This document shows positions 48,401 to 56,788 of a stretch of DNA of 64,000 bases, one piece after another. Position numbers and translations under genes: made by a program. The notes below the pieces were generated by a model. It saw only the letters and a list, made by a program, of their open reading frames with translations, did no database searches and was not told the DNA's origin. Positions within the stretch are counted from its first letter, which is position 1. Every line of letters starts with the position of its first letter. The stretch is from Nanobdellota archaeon. GTDB lineage: Archaea; Nanobdellota; Nanobdellia; Pacearchaeales; GW2011-AR1. The DNA is taken from assembly GCA_024654565.1 (NCBI GenBank), contig JANLHM010000005.1, positions 147,331 through 211,330 of the forward strand, given 5' to 3'.

Positions 48401-50350
48401 TCTCCAAGAAAGATGTTTAAAATTAAAACCTCTCTGGGAAAATCTTTAGAAGTTACTCAAAATCATAAATTTTTTATTGAGGGTAAAGAAAAAAGAATGA
48501 GTGAATTAAAAATTGGCGATAAGATGCCCCTTCCACGGAAAATAAAAATCAAATCCAGAGATTTGAAAGAAATAAATTTGGCTGAATTTTTAAAGGAGGA
48601 AAATCTTATGGTCAGAAATATAAATTTTGTTTTGAAAAATTTTAGTTTTGAAGGGGTTTTGTCTAAATTAAATATCTCTAAAAAACAATTTGTTAATTTT
48701 AAATTGAGAGATAGTTATCCTCTGGAGCTTATTCTAAATCTTGATAAAAAAATTCAAAAGAAAATTTTTAATTTTGGAAAATTAGCTGCAAAAAGGGATA
48801 ATGTTGAGGTTCCAATTAGAATAAAATTAACTGAAGAACTTTTAGAGGTAATTGGGTTGTATATTGCAGAAGGACATTCTAGGAAAGTTAATTCTAAAAA
48901 AGGATTGAATCAGGTATCTATCTCTTCAAATGAAACTAGAGTACGGTCCTTTATTGAGAAAGTAGTTAAAGATTCTTTCGGATTGGTTAAGACTGAAAAT
49001 AAAAAAGACCGAGTTACTTTTTCTTCAAAAATTTTGTATTTATTTTTTACAAAAATTCTTGAGGCCGGTTCCTTGGCTAAAAATAAAAGGTTGCCTTATT
49101 TATTTTTGAATTTGCCTTTAAATAGGTTGGCTTGCATTTTAAGAGGTTATTTTGAAGGGGATGGAAGTGTGAGTTCTTCTGATTGCAGAGTTAGCTGTGA
49201 TAGCATTAGTGAAGGGCTTTTGATTGATTTAGAATTTTGTTTGGCCAGATTTGGGATTTTTGCCAAGAGATATGAATATGAAAAAGAACCTGGAAAAAAA
49301 CTCAGAGATTTTTATATTTTAAAGAAGAGAGACCTTCCCAAATTCAAAATCACTAAATTAGTCATTGGTTCTAGTTTTATAAGGGATTTTAAAAAAATAG
49401 GTTTTTTATCTGAGAGGAAAAAAAGTATTTTTAGAGGTTTATTTAGAAAGAATCCTTATGGTATGAGAATTGATTTTGATAAAAATTTTGTTTATGATCC
49501 TATAGTTTCTATAGATTATGTCGGAGAAAAAGAAAGTTACTGTCTTAATGTCAGTACAAAAAGCCATTTTGTTATTGGAAATTCAATTGTAAGTAAGCAA
49601 TGTGATGGAGATGAAGCAGCAATAATGCTTTTAGGAGATGTCTTGTTAAACTTTTCGATGAAATTTTTACCCAGACATAGGGGCGGAACCCAAGATGCAC
49701 CACTTGTTTTAAACGCAAAAATTGATGCAGGAGAAGTTGATGACCAAATTTTAGATTTTGAAGCGGTTAGTGAATACCCCTTGGAATTGTATACTCTTGC
49801 AGAACAAAAAGTTCATTCTTCAAAAGTGAATATTCTTACAATAAGGCAAATCCTTCGTGAAGGAGGGGACCCTTTTAGAAAATTAGGATTCACCCATAAC
49901 ACCAAGGACATAAATGAGGGGGTCCTTTGTTCCTCTTATAAACTTCTAGGAAACATGGAAGAAAAAGTGAGCCATCAAATGGGTTTAGCTGAAAAACTCC
50001 GCTCCGTTGACACTTCAGACACGGCAAGACTCATTATTGACAGACATTTTATAAGGGATCTCCGGGGTAACTTAAGAAAGTTTTCAATGCAGGAATTTAG
50101 GTGTGTTGCCTGCAATGAAATTATGAGGCGACCCCCTTTAGAAGGAAAATGTATTTTATGTGGTGGAAAGATAATTTTTACAATTCATGAAGGGGGAATA
50201 AAAAAATATCTTGAACCTGCACTTTCTTTAGCAAAAAAATATAATTTAAGTCCTTATCTTCAACAAAATCTTGGTCTTGTAAAAGGGTATATTGACAGTA
50301 TTTTTGGAAAGGAAAAGGAAAAACAAGAAAAGTTAGAGCAATGGTTTTAA
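45488..50350 (+). CDS. polC: DNA polymerase II large subunit DP2 with intein
   Basis: 1620 residues; without the intein (905-1371) the mature protein is 1153, normal for DP2. Start is GTG, overlapping the polB stop and preceded by GGGAGGAGG. N-terminal motifs include GPIRSAGTTASCLAL and a central GRPEKAKIRKL with SQGGRLRSVGVAYE. The zinc cluster CEKCENETIYPSCEKCEG follows. The catalytic CDGDEAAIMLLGD, RHRGGTQDAPLVL come after the intein, and a C-terminal zinc finger is CVACNEIMRRPPLEGKCILCGG. With DP1 it is the likely chromosomal replicase. Confidence 0.96.
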   Translation: MNTQDHFLDLKKEVDKVYSIMNLARAKGFDPVNQVEIPLAMSMAEKVVGLISTIYPQMQNSGISERILELEKEYGKLDPTVVFKIAEEISEQKFCKFSSILEGIDGGIRVGMAYSTLGVVSSPIEGYTGIEVGKTKDKKDYLIANFSGPIRSAGTTASCLALILIDFLREKFGFEKYDPTEKEVRRVWSEISDFHERITNLQYMPTEEETLFLAKNMPIQVSGDPSESLEVSNYKNLERVKTNFLRSGFCLVLAEGLAQKAAKGFRLLNQAKKNGISSTGFDFLKEYIEIHEKRTLGKDKSNSSPTYIKDLVAGRPVYGHPSRSGGFRFRYGRGRSSGFSATSVHPATMGVTDGFLAIGTQLKIEKPTKGCVVTTCDSIDGPIVKLKNGSVVSPKNQKEAENLYKEIEEILYLGDILFPFSDLLNRNASLIKPGYVEEWWDKELKEKGFKGEINCSLVSLEKAIEYSQNFSIPLHPKYIFFWTEISKEEFFELLSWLKNSWVDSNLVLPWTKKDKEIFPLGKRALELLGVPHEVTLENVIIKEIIAKSLLLNLGFDLKIFEKKTPLKNFEWNKFYLDKNVLEIVNSFSFFEIKDKAGEFIGARMGRPEKAKIRKLTGSPNVLFPVGSQGGRLRSVGVAYETGFVKGTFPLFYCEKCENETIYPSCEKCEGKTKKRYYFPDIKEKSFDQKIEYSSMEGVSSCSQKIDIKKYFDFAKNKLGLLRDEIPPLIKGLRGLSSESKIPENLAKGMLRSKYGLQVNKDGTIRMDATELPLVSFRPSEIGTSIEKLKEMGYDEDIYGKELKSEDQIVEIMPHDVLIPSSTETPDEKGEDVFMKICNFIDELLVKVYSLPPYYNVKEKSDIIGKLGVCMAPHNCAGVVCRFIGFSNTLGLMASPYMHAAIRRDCFDFNTYLPVREGAFWRNVKIGELVEKLNPDEVVDNFGTREKKIEGIKTISFEKNLKETEIINFTKHSPRKMFKIKTSLGKSLEVTQNHKFFIEGKEKRMSELKIGDKMPLPRKIKIKSRDLKEINLAEFLKEENLMVRNINFVLKNFSFEGVLSKLNISKKQFVNFKLRDSYPLELILNLDKKIQKKIFNFGKLAAKRDNVEVPIRIKLTEELLEVIGLYIAEGHSRKVNSKKGLNQVSISSNETRVRSFIEKVVKDSFGLVKTENKKDRVTFSSKILYLFFTKILEAGSLAKNKRLPYLFLNLPLNRLACILRGYFEGDGSVSSSDCRVSCDSISEGLLIDLEFCLARFGIFAKRYEYEKEPGKKLRDFYILKKRDLPKFKITKLVIGSSFIRDFKKIGFLSERKKSIFRGLFRKNPYGMRIDFDKNFVYDPIVSIDYVGEKESYCLNVSTKSHFVIGNSIVSKQCDGDEAAIMLLGDVLLNFSMKFLPRHRGGTQDAPLVLNAKIDAGEVDDQILDFEAVSEYPLELYTLAEQKVHSSKVNILTIRQILREGGDPFRKLGFTHNTKDINEGVLCSSYKLLGNMEEKVSHQMGLAEKLRSVDTSDTARLIIDRHFIRDLRGNLRKFSMQEFRCVACNEIMRRPPLEGKCILCGGKIIFTIHEGGIKKYLEPALSLAKKYNLSPYLQQNLGLVKGYIDSIFGKEKEKQEKLEQWF
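48200..49600 (+). mobile_element. Intein with LAGLIDADG endonuclease in DP2
   Basis: 467 residues inserted between ...AAIRRD and CDGDEAA of DP2, the same site as the polII intein of Pyrococcus. It opens with Cys905 (CFDFNTYLPV), has block B EVTQNHKFF, endonuclease blocks GLYIAEGHS and ILRGYFEGDGS, and closes CLNVSTKSHFVIGNSIVSKQ before the extein Cys. The last residue is Gln rather than Asn and the one before it is Lys rather than the usual His. Confidence 0.9.
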
Positions 50351-50352
50351 TT

Positions 50353-51555
50353 TTAGATTATTCCCATGTAAAAAATTATTGTGGGGAGGATTAAACACCC
50401 TATCATATTTGTTCTTTTCACCCCTAAAGAAATGGAATATATTCCCACAAAAGTTGAAATAACTAAAACAAGAATTCCCATAATTCCGGAAATAATCAAT
50501 GTAACCAAAACGATAAGAATTAATGTGGTTAAAGAGGTTTTGGAGTAATTTGTTTTTTCCAGAAATTGGATAAATTTTTTTGAAACAATTCCCGTAATAA
50601 AAAAAGAAATTCCTCCAGAAACAAAAATTACAATCACTATTAAAATGAAAACGTTCCACTCCGGAACCCCCACTAAAGATTTAATTGCTGCTGAAGAACC
50701 TGTTCTTGTTTTTGAGATTAAAAAAAGTCCAAGAAAAGAAAGACACATTGTGAGCATAGAGATTATCCCTAGAAGGAATAAAAATCCTTTTTTGTCTTTT
50801 TTTACGAACTGGTTTACAATTATTGCAATTTGCCCCCCACTCAGGGCGGGGAGAAAAAGACTCAATGGAGAAACAATTGCGGAGAATATTGCGGAATTTT
50901 TTTCATTTTGAAATTTTATTTTTTCTTTTTTTAAAGTTTCTTGCCTAACAACTGATGTTTTTTGCTTCATACTAAGAATAAGTCCCGCTGAACCAAATAA
51001 TCCCGTTAGTAAGGGGAGCAGTGGCTCATTTAATTCCATATTGAAAATAATAAACCCGAGTATTCCTGTAAGTAAGAACACCCCTAAAGCTCGAGCTTTC
51101 TTTTTTTCGGTGAGGACCATATTTGCTGAAATTGCGATTAGCCCAATTGAGATTATCATCCCTGGTATTTCTTTTAAAAAAGTGGAAATTAAATACAATG
51201 GAAAAATTAAAATTAAGAAGATAATTATCCCATAGAAACATCCGACTGACGTAAGTTTTACTGCCTGGAAACCTTCTCCATTTTTTAACATTTCATGACC
51301 AGGTAAAACAGAAAGTTCTGTGCCATCTTCAGGAGCCCCAAGGAAAATTGAGGGGATAAAATCAATATAAATGTGAGCAATAGACATGGATACAATAAAC
51401 GTCACAAAGAAGAGAGGTTCAATTCCCGAGAGGAATGCAAATGTTCCCGAGACAATTGCCGCACCTATGAGGTTGATGTGAATTCCTGGGATGAGGCCTG
51501 TTAAAGTTCCTGCTAATACCCCTAAAAATAAAAACAAAATTAGCTCTAACAGCAT
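50353..51555 (-). CDS. TctA/DUF112-family membrane transporter
   Basis: 400 residues, about ten membrane helices. TctA features are the two conserved glycine/proline loops, GTLTGLIPGIHINLIGAAIV near residue 18 and SPLSLFLPALSGGQIAIIV near 230, plus FLGAPEDGTELSVLPGHEML. In bacteria TctA carries tricarboxylates with TctB and TctC; here neither partner is present, which is the rule in the archaeal group (COG1784). The substrate is unknown. It converges on polC with only two bases between stops. Confidence 0.85.
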   Translation of the reverse strand: MLLELILFLFLGVLAGTLTGLIPGIHINLIGAAIVSGTFAFLSGIEPLFFVTFIVSMSIAHIYIDFIPSIFLGAPEDGTELSVLPGHEMLKNGEGFQAVKLTSVGCFYGIIIFLILIFPLYLISTFLKEIPGMIISIGLIAISANMVLTEKKKARALGVFLLTGILGFIIFNMELNEPLLPLLTGLFGSAGLILSMKQKTSVVRQETLKKEKIKFQNEKNSAIFSAIVSPLSLFLPALSGGQIAIIVNQFVKKDKKGFLFLLGIISMLTMCLSFLGLFLISKTRTGSSAAIKSLVGVPEWNVFILIVIVIFVSGGISFFITGIVSKKFIQFLEKTNYSKTSLTTLILIVLVTLIISGIMGILVLVISTFVGIYSISLGVKRTNMIGCLILPTIIFYMGII

Positions 51556-51645
51556 TTTTTTAATAACTTTTTTCTATTTAAAATTATTTATAGCCTGCAA
51601 AAAATAATTTTTGAAAAAGAATATTTTGGATTTTCTTTAGAATTT

Positions 51646-51770
51646 CCCCGAAAGAAATTCTTTCGGGGTGGTCAGCTTTTTATTTTGAACTTTCGTCGAC
51701 TTAAGTTTTACACTTTAACCAACCGAAGCTGGAGAAAACCTGCGAAAAGCAGGTAAGACTTTTTAGTCTA
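51646..51770. other. Three consecutive hairpins upstream of tyrS
   Basis: CCCCGAAAG/CTTTCGGGG (51646-51668), CCTGC/GCAGG (51739-51753) and AGACT/AGTCT around TTTT (51756-51770). GC content here is above that of nearby non-coding DNA. It could be a small RNA gene or a structured leader; I see no known RNA family. Confidence 0.35.
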
Positions 51771-51843
51771 TTTGATTCATAAACTTTTATTTCCATTTTA
51801 TTGTTACGAAATGTTTAATAATATGTTCTTGTTGAAAGACTTT

Positions 51844-52809
51844 ATGGGGTCAAAAGAAAAATTATTTCTTATAAAAAGAAATGTTTCGGAGATTGTGAGT
51901 GAAGAAGAATTTAATTCTCTTATTAAAAAAAAGAAATCTCCCGTGGTATACTGTGGTTATGAACCTAACGGTCCGATGCACCTTGGACACTTTGTAACAA
52001 TAACTAAATTAATGGACCTTGAAAAGTCTGGATTTAAGGTAATAATTCTTTTAGCCGACTTGCATGCTTTGTTGAATAGAAAAGGAACTGAAGAGGAAAT
52101 AAGTCAGGAAGTTGAAAGGTGGAAGAAAACGATTAAAGCAATTGGTTTAAATGCAAAAGTGGTTCTTGGAAGTAGTTTTCAATTTAAAAAAGAGTACCAA
52201 ATTGAAGTAATGAATCTTGCTCAAAATTCAACCATACAAAGAGGGCTTCGAAGTATGCAGGAGATTGCAAGGGACGTGGAAAATGCAACAATTTCACAAT
52301 TGTGGTATCCTCTTATGCAAGTTGTTGACATCAAATTACTCAAAGTTGACATCGCTCTTGGAGGACTTGAACAAAGGAAAGTTCACATGATTGGAAAAGA
52401 TATGTCCAATTCATTAAAATATAATTTTATTGCAATGCACACCCCCCTAATCACTTCACTTAAAGGCCCTGGACAAAAAATGTCTAAATCTCTTCCAGGT
52501 TCTGGGGTAAGCGTGACCGATAGTTATGACGAAATAAAAAAAACTATAAAGAATGCATATTGTCCCGAGGGAATTGTTGAAGACAATCCTTTACTTCAAA
52601 TTATGAAATTGATAATCTTCCCTAGGTTTGAAAAAATTGAAATTAAACGCCCCGAAAAATATGGGGGAAATTTAGTATTTAAAAATTATGAAGAACTTGA
52701 AAAAATATTTGTTGGAAAAAAACTTCATCCAATGGATTTGAAGTTATCCACTACTGAATATTTGGAAAAAATTATTGAACCAATAAGAAAAAGTTATGAA
52801 AACAATTAA
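51844..52809 (+). CDS. tyrS: Tyrosyl-tRNA synthetase
   Basis: 321 residues from the ATG at 51844; in-frame codons back to 51772 give no similarity to the family. Class I motifs are GYEPNGPMHLGH (HIGH) and KMSKS. Residues VDIALGGLEQRKVHMIGKD and NAYCPEGIVEDNPL closely follow archaeal TyrRS, and the C-terminal HPMDLK is shared. It charges tRNA-Tyr. TrpRS was considered, but the signature around the tyrosine pocket (LLADLHALLNRKG) fits TyrRS. Upstream hairpins may belong to its leader. Confidence 0.93.
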   Translation: MGSKEKLFLIKRNVSEIVSEEEFNSLIKKKKSPVVYCGYEPNGPMHLGHFVTITKLMDLEKSGFKVIILLADLHALLNRKGTEEEISQEVERWKKTIKAIGLNAKVVLGSSFQFKKEYQIEVMNLAQNSTIQRGLRSMQEIARDVENATISQLWYPLMQVVDIKLLKVDIALGGLEQRKVHMIGKDMSNSLKYNFIAMHTPLITSLKGPGQKMSKSLPGSGVSVTDSYDEIKKTIKNAYCPEGIVEDNPLLQIMKLIIFPRFEKIEIKRPEKYGGNLVFKNYEELEKIFVGKKLHPMDLKLSTTEYLEKIIEPIRKSYENN

Positions 52810-52812
52810 ATT

Positions 52813-53733
52813 CTATTTAGTCTTGAATTCTACTGTATCAAGGTCTTTTAATTTATGATTCAATCCGACAATTTGCCCGCTGAACTTAGAAGAAGGTCCC
52901 CAAATTTTTGTTTCAATCACTTTTTTTGAAAAACCTTTTAGTATTTTTTCTGCTACTTCTTTAATTGTTGACCCCGGTCTTAAAATCATTGGTTTTACTC
53001 CTTTTTCTTTTCCGGGTTCTTTTGTAAAAATTCTTAATACTTCAAACGAATCGAAAATTTTCTTTTTTAACTCCAAAATTCCATTTTCTTTTATATAGGG
53101 AAGTGAAGAAATTATCTCAAAATTGTATTTTTTACTTTGCATTTGTGCTTTGATTTTTCTTTTGTCCTCGGGAGTAAGGAGGTCAGACTTATTTATTACA
53201 ATTATTTCTTTTCCTTCATGGGGGGGAATTTTTTTCTTAACTTCTTCGAGTTCATCTAAGGATTTCAGGAGAATGATGATGGTATCTGCAGTATGCACAA
53301 TCCCTCTTTCAAAGTTTTCCCCTTCAATTGCTGGAATCTCAATTATTTGTGTTGGACAGTTTTCATAATCCATTATCCCTACTTGATAAGATTCTGTTGA
53401 AAAGGGAACAGAACTTATTTTTGGGTTCGCATTTGTTAAAATTTTTAATAGGGAGGACTTCCCTGAATTTGATTTTCCAATAATCACTGCTTGCATTTCC
53501 TCTTTTTTTAATCCTGGCTTTGAACCTTTTTTTCTTGCCTTTTTCTTTTCAATTAATTCTTCAAGTTTTTTTCTTCTTTGAGTGAGTTGTTGCCTGAGGT
53601 TTTCTCCTCCTTTGTGTTTTGGAGCATGGGAAATCATCTTTTTGAGGGCTAAGAGTTGGTCTTCTTTGTCCTTAGATTCATGGTACTCTTTTTCCGCTTT
53701 TACATATTCTGGGTCATTTACATTTACGGGCAT
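52813..53733 (-). CDS. DRG/Obg-like GTPase with TGS domain
   Basis: 306 residues. G1 is GKSNSGKSSL near residue 87, G4 is VINKSDLL and G5 is SSLPY. The G3 position reads IIEIPAIEGE, where DxxG is replaced by ExPA-like residues, so GTP hydrolysis may be altered. The N-terminal helical stretch and the C-terminal TGS domain (RPGSTIKEVAEKILKGF) are those of DRG proteins, which bind ribosomes. It converges on tyrS. Its start is 34 bases from the divergent methyltransferase. Confidence 0.85.
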   Translation of the reverse strand: MPVNVNDPEYVKAEKEYHESKDKEDQLLALKKMISHAPKHKGGENLRQQLTQRRKKLEELIEKKKARKKGSKPGLKKEEMQAVIIGKSNSGKSSLLKILTNANPKISSVPFSTESYQVGIMDYENCPTQIIEIPAIEGENFERGIVHTADTIIILLKSLDELEEVKKKIPPHEGKEIIVINKSDLLTPEDKRKIKAQMQSKKYNFEIISSLPYIKENGILELKKKIFDSFEVLRIFTKEPGKEKGVKPMILRPGSTIKEVAEKILKGFSKKVIETKIWGPSSKFSGQIVGLNHKLKDLDTVEFKTK

Positions 53734-53766
53734 AAGGTTTTAAATTTGTCAAATTTTATAAGCTTG

Positions 53767-54588
53767 ATGGGAAGAAAAAGTGAATTAGATTTTTTGGATA
53801 AAGAAGGGCTCATAAAGAAAATAACTGAAAAAAAAGAGTTTTCAGAAATTCCGCCAGGAGATATAGAATTGATTTTTTCCAAATTTAACATGGAGCAAAA
53901 TTCCAACTCTGAAAAAATTAAATTGACCCGCGATTTTTTAAGAAAAGTTTATTCTTCATTCCTAAGCGAGAAACTTCTTAGTGAAAAGAAAAGGGATTAC
54001 AATTGGGTTCTTATGAAACACAAATCCACAAAGGAGAGACTTCCTTTTTACAGGGATATCTACTCCAAGTCTTTTAAGGGATTAGAGAAATCGAAAAGTT
54101 TATCTCTAATTGACCTTGGTTGTGGGGCAAATGGATTTAGTTTTGAATTTTTAAAAGAGGTAAACCCCTCAATTAAATATTTTGGAGTTGAGGCAATAGG
54201 ACAACTTTGTAAGGGCATGAACTCTTATTTTAATGAAAAAAAATTTAATGCAAGGGCTTATCACTTTAGTCTTTTTGAAATAGAAAAAGTTTTAAAATTG
54301 TTAAAAGAGGCTAGTCCCAAGAGAGTGGTTTTTTTGTTGAAGGTGATTGATTCTCTTGAGGCTGTTAAGAGAAATTATTCAAAAGAGTTAATTCTCTCTA
54401 TCGCTCCTTTCTCTGAAAGAATGGTGATTAGTTTTGCAACTAAAAGTATTGGAAGTAGAAAGAGGTTTTCTGCTCAGAGGAGGTGGATTACAATTTTTAT
54501 TCATGAAAATTTTATAATTGAAAATGATTTTGAATTTGGTGGAGAAAGGTACCTTATTTTTTCTTCTCCATTGAAAAAAGATTTATAA
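53767..54588 (+). CDS. FmrO/RmtB-like rRNA methyltransferase
   Basis: 273 residues from the ATG at 53767. The N-terminal helical domain (1-110) and then HKSTKERLPFYRDIY lead to the SAM-binding LIDLGCGANGFSFEFL near 120. RVVFLLKVIDSLEAV, and further ISFATKSIGSRKRFSAQRRWI, follow the order of the FmrO/ArmA/RmtB family, which methylates G1405 of 16S rRNA and gives aminoglycoside resistance in bacteria. An archaeal chromosomal copy may be a housekeeping enzyme. SAM-site residue Asn replaces the usual Leu after GCG. Upstream in-frame codons to 53656 are antisense to the GTPase and excluded. Confidence 0.78.
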   Translation: MGRKSELDFLDKEGLIKKITEKKEFSEIPPGDIELIFSKFNMEQNSNSEKIKLTRDFLRKVYSSFLSEKLLSEKKRDYNWVLMKHKSTKERLPFYRDIYSKSFKGLEKSKSLSLIDLGCGANGFSFEFLKEVNPSIKYFGVEAIGQLCKGMNSYFNEKKFNARAYHFSLFEIEKVLKLLKEASPKRVVFLLKVIDSLEAVKRNYSKELILSIAPFSERMVISFATKSIGSRKRFSAQRRWITIFIHENFIIENDFEFGGERYLIFSSPLKKDL

Positions 54589-54610
54589 TACCCTGGACCC
54601 TTTTGAATCT

Positions 54611-54874
54611 ATGGAAGAAGAAGACCTGACGCTCCCGGAAGACGAATTCGAAAAAGATTCAAAATCAATATTTGGTGAAGAGAGAAAGAGGTCTAAAAAA
54701 GAAGAAAATATTCTTAAAAAACAGAAAGAATTTGAATACGAAGAAATTGGGAAAAGAAAAATTAGGGAAATCAATGAAAAAAGAGAAAAGTCTAAAGAAA
54801 GAAATTTCAGGATTTTTATTGGTGCCCTTGCAATTTTATTTTTAATTTTTCTCTATTTTTGGCTTTTAAATTGA
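54611..54874 (+). CDS. Charged single-helix membrane protein
   Basis: 87 residues: acidic start (EEEDLTLPEDEFEKD), long charged helix with Lys/Glu repeats, then a C-terminal membrane anchor (FRIFIGALAILFLIFLYFWLL). A tail-anchored coiled coil facing the cytoplasm is likely. No family. It begins 22 bases after the methyltransferase and could share its transcript. Confidence 0.6.
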   Translation: MEEEDLTLPEDEFEKDSKSIFGEERKRSKKEENILKKQKEFEYEEIGKRKIREINEKREKSKERNFRIFIGALAILFLIFLYFWLLN

Positions 54875-54930
54875 ATGGTTTAGTTGTCTTATAATCAAGT
54901 TTTATATACTCTTTTTCATTTTTTCTTTTT

Positions 54931-56151
54931 ATGGGGCTGAAAAAAGATTTTAAAAGAGTACTCTTAAAAAATGGTTTGACAATTCTTTTTGAAAAAAGGA
55001 ATCTTCCTCTTGTAAGTATTGGTATTGCAGTTAAAAGTGGAGGAATAAATGAATCTTCCTCTGAAAAAGGGATTTCTCACTTTATCGAACACCTTCTCTA
55101 CAAGGGCACCCCAAAAAGAAATGCATTACAAATTGCGGAAGAAATTGAAAAAAGAGGGGGGGAACTCAATGGATTTACTGAAGAAGAGGTGACTGCATAT
55201 TGGTGCAAAATTCCAAGTAACCATGCTGAAACTGGGTTTGAAGTTCTTTTTGACATGGTAAAAAACCCCCTTTTTATGGAAGAAGAAATTGAGAAAGAGA
55301 GAAAAGTAATCTTTGAAGAGATAAAAATGAGAAAAGACAACCCTCAACTTTATGTTCTTGATAAAATTCAAAATTTCCTTTATGATTCTCCACTTGGAGA
55401 GGACCTTATCGGAACCTATGAAACAATGAATTCGATTAAAAGAGAAGACATTTTAAAGAGGTTCAGGCAAATTTATCACCCGAATAACATTATTATTTCT
55501 GTTGTGGGAGATTATGATTTTGGAAAGCTGAAGAGGATTGTCAAAAAAAGTTTTGGAAATTCTAAAGGAAGTGTTCCAAAATTCCGTATAAAAGAAAGGA
55601 ATGAATCAAAAATTGAAAAAAGGAAAGGAATAGACCAGGCAAATTTAATTTTTGCATTTCACTCTCCACTTGCAAATGGAAAAGATTCTTATGCTGCAGA
55701 AATACTTATGAATTACATGGCTGGAGGGATGTCCTCAAGACTTTTTTCAGAGATAAGAGAAAAAAGAAACCTTGCTTATGCTGTGAAGGGGCAGGTTAAT
55801 ATAAGGAGAGATTATTCTTATTCTGTTGTTTATGTTGGATCAAGCGGAAAAAACGTTGGAGAAATAAAAAAAATAATTCTTGAGGAATTTAAAAAAGCTT
55901 CAAAAAATTTTACCTCTGAAAACTTGAAGAGAGCAAAAGAACAACTTATTGGAAACTACAGAATTTCAATGGAAGACTCTGAAGTTCAAATGACCCGTTT
56001 GATTTTTCATGAATTGGAAGGAGATGCTTCAAAATTTTATGATTTTGAAAAGAATATTTCAAAAGTTAAATTAAGTGAAGTCCAAAAACTCGCGTCAAAA
56101 GTTAAAGAAGGAAATTACAGTTTTTTTGCACTTGTTCCCGATAAGGTCTAA
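54931..56151 (+). CDS. M16-family zinc peptidase
   Basis: 406 residues. The inverted zinc motif HFIEH is at residues 50-54 (SHFIEHLLYKGT), and the third ligand Glu is in VIFEEIKMRKDNP. The second half-domain has GGMSSRLFSEIREKRNLAYAV, the closing pattern of single-module M16B proteases (MPP/PqqL-like). These cut peptides in a closed chamber. It carries no signal peptide, so it is cytosolic. TTTTATATAC about 25 bases before the ATG suggests a leaderless archaeal transcript. Confidence 0.93.
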   Translation: MGLKKDFKRVLLKNGLTILFEKRNLPLVSIGIAVKSGGINESSSEKGISHFIEHLLYKGTPKRNALQIAEEIEKRGGELNGFTEEEVTAYWCKIPSNHAETGFEVLFDMVKNPLFMEEEIEKERKVIFEEIKMRKDNPQLYVLDKIQNFLYDSPLGEDLIGTYETMNSIKREDILKRFRQIYHPNNIIISVVGDYDFGKLKRIVKKSFGNSKGSVPKFRIKERNESKIEKRKGIDQANLIFAFHSPLANGKDSYAAEILMNYMAGGMSSRLFSEIREKRNLAYAVKGQVNIRRDYSYSVVYVGSSGKNVGEIKKIILEEFKKASKNFTSENLKRAKEQLIGNYRISMEDSEVQMTRLIFHELEGDASKFYDFEKNISKVKLSEVQKLASKVKEGNYSFFALVPDKV

Positions 56152-56161
56152 TTTGGGGAAT

Positions 56162-56788
56162 TTAATTTTTTGAAATGAATCCGTTCTTTGAAGGAGTTAA
56201 CCCTGTTTTTTCTTTGAAAGTTTCAATCGTTTTTTTAAATAAATTTTTATCGGCGGACTCCTCTTCATTCAATATTCTTTGAAGAAAAAAATCATATTCA
56301 GTAATTATTTTTTTATTTTTGGAAATAAATGTCCTGAGAAGGTATTGGTCTATTGAAAAAAATTCTTCTTTTAAAATGGATTCGATTATTCTTGAATCTT
56401 TTTCGACACTTAAAGTTGCATGCAAAACTCGTTCATCTGAAATCTTTTTTGATTCATATAGAATTAATTGGGTTAGATTTTTTTCTAAACTGTCCACAAA
56501 CAAATCCAAACTTTTGTTTGAGTTAACACCTGCGTAAACAATTTTTTCTTCTTTTTTCATTACATCAAAAATCCCCCAATTTTCTAGTCGGAATTTCATA
56601 GGTTCTCTGAAATTTTCACATGTTTCTTTGAATTTTTGAAGAACGTCTTCCTCTTTTTTTGTAAAAAAAGGTCTTACAAAAGTTATGTGAGGAAGATATT
56701 CCTCTTCAAGCGAAATCAATTTTTTTCTCTCAGTAAGGAATTTTTTTGAAAATCCCCTTAATCTCGTTCCAATATAATATTTATTCAT
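56162..56788 (-). CDS. thpR: 2'-5' RNA ligase/cyclic phosphodiesterase-like
   Basis: 208 residues from ATG 56788 (the longer frame to 56818 reads into the upstream gene). Two HxT motifs define the 2H phosphoesterase fold: PHITFVRPF near residue 44 and LHATLSVEK near 127. LigT/ThpR members join or open 2'-5' or 2',3'-cyclic ends of RNA. It overlaps the kinase-nuclease fusion by eight bases and so is co-translated with it. The last 35 residues are an extra helical tail. Confidence 0.82.
   Translation of the reverse strand: MNKYYIGTRLRGFSKKFLTERKKLISLEEEYLPHITFVRPFFTKKEEDVLQKFKETCENFREPMKFRLENWGIFDVMKKEEKIVYAGVNSNKSLDLFVDSLEKNLTQLILYESKKISDERVLHATLSVEKDSRIIESILKEEFFSIDQYLLRTFISKNKKIITEYDFFLQRILNEEESADKNLFKKTIETFKEKTGLTPSKNGFISKN

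Noticed and set aside
51772-51843. Longer N-terminus for tyrS
   Set aside because: Begins with TTG and adds residues not found in archaeal TyrRS; the family start matches the ATG at 51844.
53656-53766. Longer N-terminus for the FmrO-like gene
   Set aside because: The extra 37 codons are antisense to the GTPase start and give a hydrophobic stretch unlike the family.
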